This document shows, one piece after another, positions 22,782-32,544 of a DNA stretch of 43,922 bases. The stretch is from Zygnema cylindricum. Its lineage: Eukaryota; Streptophyta; Zygnematophyceae; Zygnematales; Zygnemataceae. The translations under genes were made by a program, and so were the position numbers. Under the pieces are notes generated by a model. The model was given only the letters and a program-made list of their open reading frames with translations, was not told the DNA's origin and searched no databases. Every line of letters starts with the position of its first letter. Positions within the stretch are counted from its first letter, which is position 1. The DNA lies in contig JBBHKE010002708.1 of NCBI GenBank assembly GCA_037447655.1, positions 199,544-243,465 on the forward strand. Direction: 5' to 3'.

Positions 22782-23773
22782 TATTGTTCTACAACCACCG
22801 TTGCAAGAGGGGAACTAGCAGTAGTAGTGGAAGTAGACATGGAAAACAACAAAAAGCTATCAAACACCAACTTAACTCCAACTTTCAGCTTACACAAAAT
22901 ATGACTGAAAAAGCCTATATGCCACAAATTTTGCACACTAATAAACAATATATTAAATTGACAATTCCCAAAATTGCAGCCCAAGTGACTTAGTAAACCA
23001 TAAGATATGATGTGTGGAATTTTCCCAAAAATTGCCTTTAGAAAATCATATTCCCAAAACTGGATACTATAAAATTGGCTAAGTCCTAAGTTATATACTC
23101 ACACTGTGTATCTACTCGTCTACACTAATTTGGGTTACTGTTATTGCGATTATTATCTTGACTAACGACAAAGTATTATACTTGTACGTTACTTTACCGT
23201 TAGTACCCCAAAAACCCTAATTACCACTTTCCAAAAACCTAATTAGTGGAACACTATTTTTTATTACACTTAACTACAAAACAATGTTTATTCAGATATT
23301 TTCAAATATCGAACCGTACACAAAACGTTCCAGATGCTTAGTCAGCGGTAGTCGCTAAAGTCCAACCGACTGTGGTCGTGTAGTACGAAGCTCTGAGTGC
23401 TTCTGCACTTGTGGTCCCTCGTGAATCATGCTTGTGGTCCAGGGTGAATCGCGTCTGTTGGAACAAATTCAATCGACGATGGTATTGTCGAACTATACCA
23501 TATATTTTTGGAATACCCAGTTCAGATCCCGGTCATGCGGTCCTTTGAATCCAATCGTCAACTGCGTGACGCGTGTGGCTGACTATCGGCGCCACCTCCT
23601 AAAACCTACATACGATCTCTTGCCGATGCGTGTCCCTGTAAAAGTACAATATACTCTATTGCACTTTTGCTACTGTAAATCGAATTAAGGTAAATATTAT
23701 AGCTGACTACTTAGAAAATATTATAAGTTATTTTAACCCTATCTATTGAAATAAGGATTTCTAAATTATTACA
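22782..23773 (-). mobile_element. 5' LTR of copia A-1
   Basis: 992-bp LTR homologous to 9566-10584. On the minus strand it starts TGTAATAATTT at 23773 and ends CAATA at 22782 (CA drifted to TA), then the PBS. CTACT follows at 23774-23778. Confidence 0.9.
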
Positions 23774-23778
23774 CTACT
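23774..23778. repeat. Target-site duplication CTACT, right copy
   Basis: Pairs with 9561-9565 across element A-1. Confidence 0.85.
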
Positions 23779-24225
23779 TTCTAGTGTTCACTTATGTTAA
23801 ACATTGGTACTTTAAATTAGAACGGTTCTAGACGTGCGCAAAATTGTAAAGGTTGTAGACGATTAAGAAATTCTTAACAATTTTTGCGGTTTACAAAATA
23901 GCGAGGGTTGTAGATGTCTAGTTTTTTGTCACATTATAGATGCCCAAGGTTTCGTGCTATTGTGATGTCATTCGCACTTGTGACAACGTCGACATCATTG
24001 ATTCAAAAAATTACGACCATGGCATCTTGTTTTCGTTTTTTCAACTTTTCTCACTTGCCTTACCATCAAAATATGCTCAAAGGTAGTCGAAAGAATCATT
24101 TTATAAGGTTATTTCGTTGCATACCAATATTGACGTGTTTCAAATCAAAAAAGTTTGAGATAAATTTGATTGTGTGAGAGGGAGACGGAGAGAGGCGCCT
24201 TCACAAAACTTGTGAAATGGCATCC
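23779..24225. other. Spacer, nothing recognised
   Basis: Target sequence flanking element A-1. There is no convincing open frame; the short plus-strand frame at 23914-24177 shows no family resemblance. Confidence 0.5.
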
Positions 24226-24357
24226 TGTCGAGCAAGCTTGGGAAACATAAGAGAAGAGCCTAGCGCCAGAAATAGTGTGCATTAAAGTCTTGCAAATAAC
24301 CCCCAAAATGCAGATGCTTTCCATAATGATGATCATGCCCATTTCTGCCCACATCCC
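24226..24357. repeat. Repeat X, copy 1
   Basis: About 132 bp, direct copy of 25690-25821 (shared GGGAAACATAAGAGAAG, AATAATGATGATCATGCCC in slightly varying form). Not identified. Confidence 0.8.
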
Positions 24358-24517
24358 ACCCTCAAACATGCATGCAACATAGGGGAGACAATCGGATAGG
24401 AAATAGGAATGAGTGCATGGGGAGGCGAGAAGATATTTCCACTATGACCTTCCTTTCCCCACTTTGCCAGGGAAAAGGAGTGGGTATTCGGGCTTTGGGT
24501 TGATCTCCCAATTTTTT
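24358..24517. other. Short unassigned segment
   Basis: Lies between repeat X copy 1 and repeat Y copy 1. No feature recognised. Confidence 0.5.
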
Positions 24518-25687
24518 TGTTTATTCCACTGGAAGTCTTTAACACTTGTACCCTCAAAACCCACTGTTCTGATCAAAAGGGGTTTGCAGTCTACTCCGGC
24601 CAAGTAACGCCCAAACAAAAAGGTAACTACAAACGAAGATACAAATGAACCACCACGTAGAAAGATGGAAAGAAATATAAATAGATTTTTCAGATTTAAC
24701 AAATATCACCTTGCCCCTTAAAATAGAATAAAACATAAAATATATGAAATATGGCGAAGCAAGCTCAACATACCCCAGAAATCAACGATGACAATGAGAA
24801 AAGGCAACACCTCTCCCAATGGTACCGCAAATAGGTATGATCCTCCTTGATACCTCGCTATCCGCAACCCGGGACCGACCGGACTCTTCTCGGTTTACAA
24901 CAGCCAATAAGTCCAAAAATCACCCAAAGGAAAGATAGTGCCAACTACTTGCCCGGACTGTGATTTCCCACAAGAGACAGATCCAAAACCAAGATGGCAA
25001 TAGAGTCAAAAACAAAACAAAGATTCTTCAAAGAGGGTTTGTTGGAATTTCTGAGGATTTTCTCCGGAGATAGTATTGAAAAAACAAGTTGTCTCCATCG
25101 GCCCCAAGTTTCTTATACATCAAAGTTTGTCAAATTCTAAGTACAAAAGTCAAAGCCATGCTATTAATCAATGAGCGGCAAGCAAGTGTAATTGAATTGA
25201 CATAAGACAAAATAATCCGTACTACACTCGAGGCAAAAAGTTATGCTCTTGATTGTTGCTAGATTCGCGGTCGGAAGTAATTATTTGTTCCACTATTATA
25301 AGAAAAAGTACTGAAAAATGACACGAAAGTGCCAGACTTTTTCCTAAGGAAGTCAACTAAACCTGAACTCAATTCCTATTGACAGCTAACAGCATAATCT
25401 AGATGACAATCCAAAAATATACGTGGCAATTCACAATATACCCCCCACGAGGGCTGGCGGAAGCTAGTCCCATGTAACAGAATTGCAATCTTTGAGACGG
25501 GAAAACTCGGCCGTCCGGCCTGCGTTAGGCGCGAAATAAAGTGCGTCGCGCTCTGTTTGGTAAATACAAAGATCTTATCTGGCTTGGTGCACTCACTCTT
25601 TTGTACTTTGATGACCGTTCGGGTTTAAAAGTGCCTGGAAATCCTTGATAATATAAAGGTGTGCCGGAAACGCACACGAGCTTGACA
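24518..25687. repeat. LTR-like repeat Y, copy 1
   Basis: 1170 bp, begins TG and ends CA, and aligns end to end with 42121-43303 in the same orientation (roughly 85-90% by eye). Its size and TG...CA ends suggest an LTR family. Flanking 5-mers do not match. No coding sequence is recognised. Confidence 0.7.
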
Positions 25688-25689
25688 GT

Positions 25690-25821
25690 TGTCGAGCGTG
25701 CCTGGGAAACATAAGAGAAGGGCCCACCGCCAAAAATAGTGTGCATTCGATTCCTCCAAATAACCCCCCAAATGTGGATGCTTCCCATAATGATGATCAT
25801 GCCCATTTTTGCCCACATCCA
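25690..25821. repeat. Repeat X, copy 2
   Basis: Direct copy of 24226-24357, cut at 25821 by the family A LTR. Confidence 0.8.
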
Positions 25822-26856
25822 TGTTGTTCTACAACCACCGTTGGAGGCGGTGAACCAGCAGTAGTAGTGGAAGTAGACATGAAAAACAGCAGAAAATATC
25901 AAAGTACCTACTCAACAGCCAACTTAGATCTGACACAAAATATAACTCAGAAAGCCAATATGCTTCAAATTTGCCACAGTGATACACAATACAGCAAACT
26001 GACAATTACCAAAATTGCAGCCAAAATGACCCAGTAAACCATAAGATATGTGTCTAGAAGTTTCCCAAAAACTGCCCTTAGAAAATCATATTCCCAAAAC
26101 TAGATACTACAAAATTGTCTAAGTTCTAAGTTATATACTCACACTGTGTATCTAGTGATCTACACTAATTCGGGTAACTGTTAATACAGTTATTATCCTG
26201 ACTAACGACAAAGCATCCTACCTGTACGTTATTGTACTTTAAAAACCTAATTACTATTTCTAAAACATGATTAACGGAACACAATTTTTTTATCACACTA
26301 AACTACAAACTAATGTTATTTAGATATTTACAGAAATTGAACCGTACACAAAATGTTCTAACCGTACACAAAACGTTCCAAATAATAGTTAGCGATGACC
26401 GCTAAAGTCCAGCCCAATGTGGTCCTGTAGTACGAGGCACCTGAGTGCTTCGTCACTTGTGGTCCCACGCGAATCACGCTTGTGGTCCCTCGTGAATCGC
26501 GCTTTGTGGTCCCAGGTGAATCGCGTCCGTTGGAACGAATTCGATCAACGATGGTACCGTCGAGATGTACTTTATGTTTCTGAAATACTCGGGACAGATC
26601 CTCTTCGTCCGATCATGTGAATCGCATCGTCAACTTTTTGACGCGTATGGCTGATTCTCGGCGCTACTCCAAAACCTGCATACGTTATTTCGCCGACACG
26701 TGTCCCTGCAAAAGTACGATACAGTACGATACACTCTACTGTACCTCTTGTTACAGTAACACTAATTAAGGTAAGTCTTATAGTATACTACTAGGAAAAA
26801 TATCCTAAGTTATTTTTACCCCTATTGATTGAATAAAAGATTTATAAATTACAACA
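25822..26856 (-). mobile_element. 3' LTR of a second family A element (A-3)
   Basis: 1035-bp TG...CA repeat homologous to 9566-10584 and 22782-23773. Followed on the right by the polypurine complement CTCCCC and minus-strand RNase H, so it is a 3' LTR. ATCCA at 25817-25821 would be its target duplication; the partner is not found because the element is truncated at 27200. Confidence 0.9.
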
Positions 26857-27200
26857 CTCCCCTAAATCTTTAGACTTAGTTACTCACTTAGTCCAATAGC
26901 ATCTCTGCAAAATTGTAACTTAGGAGCAGGAAGGGCTTTTGTTAACATGTCAGCCACCATCTTCTCATCTGGTAAATAACACAATTTAACGACTTTTGCA
27001 AGTACTTTTTCTCTAACAAAATGTAGTCTAACATCCATGTGTTTGCTCTTAAAGTGATGGCTGGGGTTAGAGGCAATAGCTATGGCAGCTTGGTTGTCAC
27101 ACCAGATAGCTTGAGGGCCAATTTGCATATACCCAAGTTCTTGTAAAATGGACTTGACCCATAGGAGCTCCTTGAGGGCGGAAGCTGCTGCCATATATTC
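26857..27200 (-). pseudogene. Copia A-3 RNase H, truncated
   Basis: Minus-strand frame EYMAAASALKELLWVKSILQ, WCDNQAAIAIASNPSHH, HMDVRLHFVREKV, DEKMVADMLTKALP to the stop near 26880. This is the intact C-terminal end of copia RNase H, with no disruption in about 105 codons, much better kept than in A-1. Everything upstream (RT, IN, PR, gag) is cut off at 27201 by a family X LTR exactly at the SEYMAAA motif. Confidence 0.9.
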
Positions 27201-28571
27201 TGTTGTTTTTGAAAAGTTAGTTTCGTGCGAACACATCGTTTCGTGCGTACGCGATGTTTCGTGCGTACGCATTTACGCGATATATTGTGGAGGTTCGAAA
27301 GGATTTATGGATTGGGGAATTAAATGTACACATAAAATTAATGGAGTAATTGAGTGGCGCGAAATGTAAGAGGAAATGGACGGCGGATCGCGAAGCAATC
27401 CGACGTGAGATAATCGACGAAGATAAAATGGTACGTCGCACGTACGAAACATAATGCGACAGATGAAATTTATTACATGGGACGCCGCCGGTACGGAGCG
27501 TCGTATTTGACAGGTGTACTTTAAGTTGTCGCTTATTGCGACATGCATTTATCGAAAATGACGTGTACCTTAAATGCGACAAGGCGCATTTATGACGAAG
27601 TACGTGATTTCGGTACGGACAGGATTTGGATCGTACGAATTGATTTCGGCAAGTTGTTCGAGGTACACGTGGAGGGCGGACGACGTCCGCCGATATTTCC
27701 AAGGGATCATATTGTTTGATGACGTGTTAATTAGGTGGACCGTACATATACGATGTCGGTTCACTACGTGGATTTATCTGCAAGTGACTAAGCAAGTTGT
27801 CGCTTATGACACGTATTTCGCGGACGCGTCGGTATAAATATTTGATACAACATTATTTTGTCTTATGTGTATTATTAATTTAGTATTGATTATGACATTT
27901 TTATTTAAGTGATCAATTAGGGTTTTCGATAGTTTAATTTGTGTGTGTACGATGTTGTACTTGTAGACAAGTGTACGCTTACGATTGTTTGACTTTCAGG
28001 TGAACGCTTAAGATTAATTTATTTTTAGTGATGGTCTATTATGATTAAATAGGACTTAATGACAGTTACATAATGTATGTTGGTTATTTTGACACTTAGT
28101 GATTCATTGACAGCTCACAAGTGTATATATAGGAATGAGCTTTGTTAGGAATTAATAATCAATGCTGGTTAGTAAAGTGGGGACCAAAGATGTAGTATTT
28201 TAGGGTTGTCGATTAGGTCATGCACTTTGAATGATATAATGATTATTTAATTATACTTTGATTATACTTTTGTTTATGTGAAATGCATTTGTCTTTATTA
28301 TTTATTTATGTTGTTTTATATATGTTTGATATGCATTGTTTATGCATTTGTCCTAGGGTTTGTTTATGTCGATTATTCCATCAAACCTTAGATGTTCTCA
28401 TAGGGTTTATTTATGTTGATTATTCCATGAAACCCTAAATGTTGTTTGTTGCGTCTGTGTACGCATATCGAGGATGCATTTCAAATGATTGTTCGTCGAC
28501 CTATTTTTGCTTAGCTTTTTGCATGATAGTTAGGGTCGCTTCTGCGGTCTATTTTAGACCAAAAAACAACA
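27201..28571 (+). mobile_element. Family X LTR, copy A
   Basis: 1371-bp sequence starting TGTTGTTTTTGAAAAG and ending AAAACAACA; inverted relative to 30833-32163, about 90% identical by eye. Flanks differ (TATTC on the left in copia RNase H, GGTCC on the right in gypsy integrase), so it has no target duplication and joins two unrelated elements. Near its start TTTCGTGCG recurs at about 18-bp intervals (27220-27270). Orientation is by convention only. Confidence 0.85.
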
Positions 28572-29250
28572 GGTCCCACTCCCCCAAATCTTCTTCAACC
28601 GCATATTTCTGTAGTGACTGCTTCACTGCTAGTACGCACCTTTCGGCCAAACTGTCGGCTTTTGGGTGGTCACGGATGGTCAGCCGATGGTCAATGAGGC
28701 AGCTTTCCACGAAGTTGGAAAATTCTCCGGCAAATTTGGAGCCATGGTCGGTTAGAACCTCTGTTGGCGCCCCAAATTGTGATAACACCCTCTGGAAGAA
28801 GGCGTCTGCAATTGCCTTGGATTCCTTCCGAGGCAACACCACCACCTCAATCCATTTGGAAAAATGTTCAATCATGACCAACACGAAGCAGTTCCCCCTC
28901 CTGCTATTTAGAACAGGTCCCAAAAGGTCTAGAGACCATCGATAAAACATTCCCCGGATGGGTAGTTAATGAAGCTTCGTCCCGCACTTTTTGTTGAGAG
29001 TTGCTTTGACTCGGTCGCTGGAAGGGCATGTCTATACGATTCGGTTGACCTGGGTCCGCATCTTGTGCCAAAGAAGTGGTCCTTTTCTGCCAGAAGTGTC
29101 CGCATTGCTGATGAAGGTGAGTGATGAGAGTTTTTTGATCTGAGGGGGGAGGAACCACTCTCCTTGTTTCGTCCGCCCATTTTCGGAGGAGTATGCCTCG
29201 GTCCCAATCATACGCTGCCATCCGGGTTTGAACACGAGACAATTAAACTC
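28572..29250 (-). pseudogene. Gypsy integrase, C-terminally truncated
   Basis: Minus strand, leftward: the zinc-binding region (HLHQQCGHFWQKRT, with its Cys pair in a shifted frame near 29010), then the core domain with first Asp in YRWSLDLLGPV (near 28935), EHFSKWIEVVVLP, second Asp in LTDHGSKFAGEF (near 28750) and Glu in LAERCVLAVKQSL (near 28640). The D-D-E spacing is that of Ty3/gypsy integrases. It ends at EDLGEWD, where copy A of LTR X begins, so the C-terminal domain is missing. A frame change separates zinc region and core. Confidence 0.88.
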
Positions 29251-29559
29251 CAACAAGATGGGAGAGAGGGGATCTCTGCTGAATGGATTAGAACGAATTA
29301 GGGTCATTCCAAATATCATTCCTTCCAGCCTTTGTCGGCGCTTGCCCCTCCACGTCTGCCGCATAAGTTGACAGTTCCCCCTCAGATCGAGGAAGCCATA
29401 TAAAGGCAGATGAGGCTGTAATAATCCCCAAACTAATCTTCGGGTTCTCATCGTGCCGACCGCCGATAGAGTCCAACGTGGAAGGATCGAGATTTTGGAT
29501 AAGTCCGTCGCCATTCTCGTGGATTTCCCCTACCCGATGGATAATACTGAAATCATATT
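29251..29559 (-). pseudogene. Gypsy RNase H-integrase connection
   Basis: Minus-strand pol between RNase H and integrase. Only fragments of frame remain (for example DLSKISILPRWTLSAVG near 29500, and the RIGTEAYSSENGR-like region near 29180 just before the zinc finger). Stops and frame changes prevent a firm domain call. Confidence 0.55.
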
Positions 29560-29830
29560 CCTACAGGATTAAAATCCATCTGGCGAGTTTGCCAGTTAAC
29601 TTTCTAATTTCCATGATCCATTTAAGAGGTTGATGGTTCGTAATAAGTGTGAAATGGACCCTGTATAAATAGGGCCAGAAATGCTGGATTACCCAAACAG
29701 TTGCGAGGAGCTCTCCATGGTAACCGCTATAGTTTCCTTGCGCCTTGTTGTTACTCTTGTTGGCATAAGCCACAACATACTCCACTCCGGCATCATCAAT
29801 TTGAGCCAAAACTGCCCCCAATTCAAACCT
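29560..29830 (-). pseudogene. Gypsy RNase H domain
   Basis: Minus-strand MGAVLAQIDDAG, VVAYANKSNNKAQGNYS, GELLATVWVIQHFWPYLY, then LITNHQPLKWIM and TGKLARW. These match the gypsy RNase H signature in order. The active-site TDH motif reads TNH, so an essential Asp is replaced by Asn. It degrades the RNA strand during cDNA synthesis in active relatives. Confidence 0.88.
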
Positions 29831-30832
29831 ACTCCAATCAGTGTAAAGGAGGAAAGGTTTTAGTGATCAGGCATCGGGAGCACGGGGTGGTGTTTTAACG
29901 AATCCTTTAAGAACTCGAAGGAAATTTGTTGTTTTTCGGCCCACTCCCACTCTTGGTCCTTCCGCAGCAACTGATTTAGAGGTTACGCGTGACTGCTGAA
30001 CTTCGGGATAAACCTTTGGTATTGGCTTGCCAGGCCAAGAAATGTTCGAAGGGCCGAGATGTCTTGTGGTGGAGGAAGCGCGTTAAGGGTAGTCACCTTG
30101 ACCATATGGGGGACAACTATTCCGGGTGTCACTACATGTCTGAGGTGAATAATTTTCTGCAGCCCAAAAATACCTTTGCCCGTGTGGCATTTCAAGCTCG
30201 CTTCTTCGAGGGCCTAGAAGACTATCCGGACATGCTCAAGGTGTTTCTCAAAGGTATTAGAGAAGATGATGACATCATCAAAGTAGCACCGGGCATATTT
30301 AATTCCTTGGAGCGCCTCGTCCATTGCCCGTTGGAATTTCGCCAGTGCATTTTTCAGCCCGAAAGGCATGTAAATTCATTCATAGAATAATGAACTTGCC
30401 CAAAATGCAGTCCTCTCCTGGTGCTTCGGTTAGATTGCAATTTGATGAAACCCGTCCTTCATGTCCAAGGTGGAGTAAATGGTGGCCCCAGCAAAAGAAA
30501 CGAATATCTTTTCCGGAGTTGGCATCGGATACTAGTCGGAAATAGTTACAGCATTCAGCATTCAATAGTCACGGCACATCCGGAAATCTATAGTTTTCCC
30601 ATAAGAATCCTTCTTCGGAGGAAAAACTGTCGCAAAAGCAAATCTGTGGAGTACAGTACTCTCTTGAAACCAATCTAGCTGCTACCAAGTTTTGGACTTT
30701 AGCGGTGATGAACTCCTTTTCTTTAAAGCTGAGAGGATTCTGCTTCTGGCAAACAGTCGCCGTCTCGTCTGTTAGATCGATTCGGAAAGGAGTCCCATTG
30801 TAGATACCTACATCTGTGTCTGAACTGGAGAA
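29831..30832 (-). pseudogene. Gypsy reverse transcriptase, main part
   Basis: Minus strand, leftward from 30832: NGTPFRIDLTDE, KEKEFITAKVQNLVA, then FRMC-RDY, YPMPTPEKIF, STLDMKDGFHQIAI, MPFGLKNALAKFQRAMD, catalytic YFDDVIIFSNTFEKHLEHV (near 30265), LKCHTGKGIFGLQ, LRTFLGLASQYQRFIPKFS. All core RT blocks are recognisable but spread over two frames with stops. It continues upstream at 32164 beyond an inserted solo LTR. Confidence 0.88.
30828..30832. repeat. Target-site duplication GAGAA, left copy
   Basis: GAGAA here and at 32164-32168, exactly flanking LTR X copy B. Confidence 0.9.
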
Positions 30833-32163
30833 TGTTGTTCTTTGGTCTAAAATAGACCGCAGAAGTAACGCAAACTATCATGCAAGAAGCTAAGCAAAGC
30901 TAGGCCAATGAATAATCATTTGAAATGCATCCTCGATATGCGTACACAGGCGCAACAAACAACATTTAGGGTTTCATGGAATAATCAACATAAATAAACC
31001 CTATGACAACATCTAAGGTTTGATGGAATTATCGACATAAACAAACCCTAGGACAAATGCATAAACAGTGCATATCAAACATATATTAAATAACATAAAT
31101 AAATAATAACAAACAAATGCATCACACATAAACAAAAGTATAATCAAAGTATAATCAAATAATCATTATATCATTCAAAGTGCATGACCTAATCGACAAC
31201 CCTAAAATACTACATCTTCGGTCCATACTTTTCATACTAAGCATTGATGATTTCTTAATGAAGCTCAAATCTATATATACATTTGTGAGCTGTCAGCAAA
31301 TAGCTACGTGTCAAATTAAACAACATAACTAACACTAAATATTATTTAACCATAATAATCTACAACGACAAATAGCCTAACCGGAAGTGTACACCTGAGA
31401 GTTGACCAATCATAAGCGTACACTTGTTTGCAAGTACGACACTGCATACACACAAATTAAAATACTGAAACCCTAAATGATCACCTAAATAGAAACTGTA
31501 ATAATCAACACAAAAATATTAATTCACGTAAGACAAGACAATGTTGTTTCAAATATTTACACCGACGCGTCCGCAAAATACGCGTCATAAGCGACAACTC
31601 GCTTAGTCACTTGCAGATAAATCCACGTAGTGAACCGACATCGCATATGTACGGTCCACTTAATAACACGTCATCAAACAATACGATCCCTTGGAAATAT
31701 CGGCGGACGTCATCCGCCCTCCACGTGTAACTTGAATCACTTGCCGAAATAACCCGTACCATCCAAATCCTGTCCGTACCAAAATCACGTACTTCGTCAT
31801 AAATGTCGCACGTCGAAATTAGAATACACCTGTCAAATAAGACGAACCGTACCGGCGACGTCCTTTTTAATAAATATCGCCTGTCCCATTATGGTCCGTA
31901 CTTACGGCGAACACTTTAAAAAACATTTCGAACATTAATCGTCGGATCGATTCGCGATCCGCCGTCCATTTCCTATCACATTTCACGCCACTCGATTACC
32001 CCATTAAATTTACTCGTACATTTAATTCCCCCAATCCGCAAATCCTTTCGAACCTCCACAGTATATCACGTAAACGCGTACGCACGCGAACACGCGCACG
32101 CACGAAACATCGCGTACACACGAAACGCCGCGTTCGCACGAAACTAATTTTTCAAAAACAACA
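30833..32163 (-). mobile_element. Family X solo LTR (copy B) inside gypsy RT
   Basis: 1331-bp TGTTG...CAACA repeat with perfect GAGAA duplications, inserted in the RT codons after QVFS. It is the reverse complement of 27201-28571. The duplication proves a genuine insertion followed by LTR-LTR loss of the internal region. The TTTCGTGCG array lies at its right end (32060-32145, complement). Confidence 0.92.
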
Positions 32164-32544
32164 GAGAACACCTGTTTATTTCTTGCCAAAATTTCTGAGA
32201 GTTGCGCCTTCTGTAGAGAATCCAGTTGTTCCCCCAAGGTCCAATCCATTTTCATTGGCTCATTTACTGCCAGCCGCAGCTTGTGATATCGAATTCCAAT
32301 CCAACCTGTGGGTCCACTTTCCCCCTGCCTGCCAGGATGCTACTTCTAACAACTTCCGCTAAGCTGTCACTTTATGAACCACTGCTCTCCCCCCACTGGA
32401 GAAACCCGCGGGTGTGGAATGTGAATTTTTCTCCTTTCTCTCCTCCCCTCAAGGTGCAAAGTTGCTTGCATTGCCAACAATCTATGAGCTTGATAGTAAT
32501 TCATTCGAGATTTTGGTGAGTGGAGACTTGAAAATGCAAAAGCA
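32164..32544 (-). pseudogene. Gypsy pol: MTase-RT connector and RT N-terminus
   Basis: Minus-strand frame with HAFAFSSLHSPKSRMNYYQ, EGRRERRKIHIPHPRV (near 32540-32380), then PMKMDWTLGEQLD, QLSEILARNKQVFS up to the solo LTR. The last motif (ILxxNxxVF) is the typical entry to gypsy RT. The frame differs by one from the methyltransferase frame, with the shift near 32550. Confidence 0.75.

Larger units (their letters stand above)
9566..23773 (-). mobile_element. Ty1/copia element A-1, nested and decayed
   Basis: A minus-strand copia element, 14.2 kb including later insertions. It has a 5' LTR at 22782-23773, PBS at 22770-22781, gag (22777-22037), protease and integrase (22036-20878 and 19713-19400), RT (19130-18587 and 12928-12340), RNase H (12330-11790) and a 3' LTR at 9566-10584. 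The order Gag-PR-IN-RT-RH is diagnostic of copia. Matching CTACT duplications flank the outer LTRs. Interruptions are a family C element in RT, a family B solo LTR in IN, and a rearrangement at 10585-11783. Frameshifts and stops in every domain show it is dead. Confidence 0.88.

Noticed and set aside
28439-28945. 168-codon plus-strand frame
   Set aside because: It is the antisense shadow of gypsy integrase plus the end of LTR X; the D-D-E motifs lie on the minus strand.
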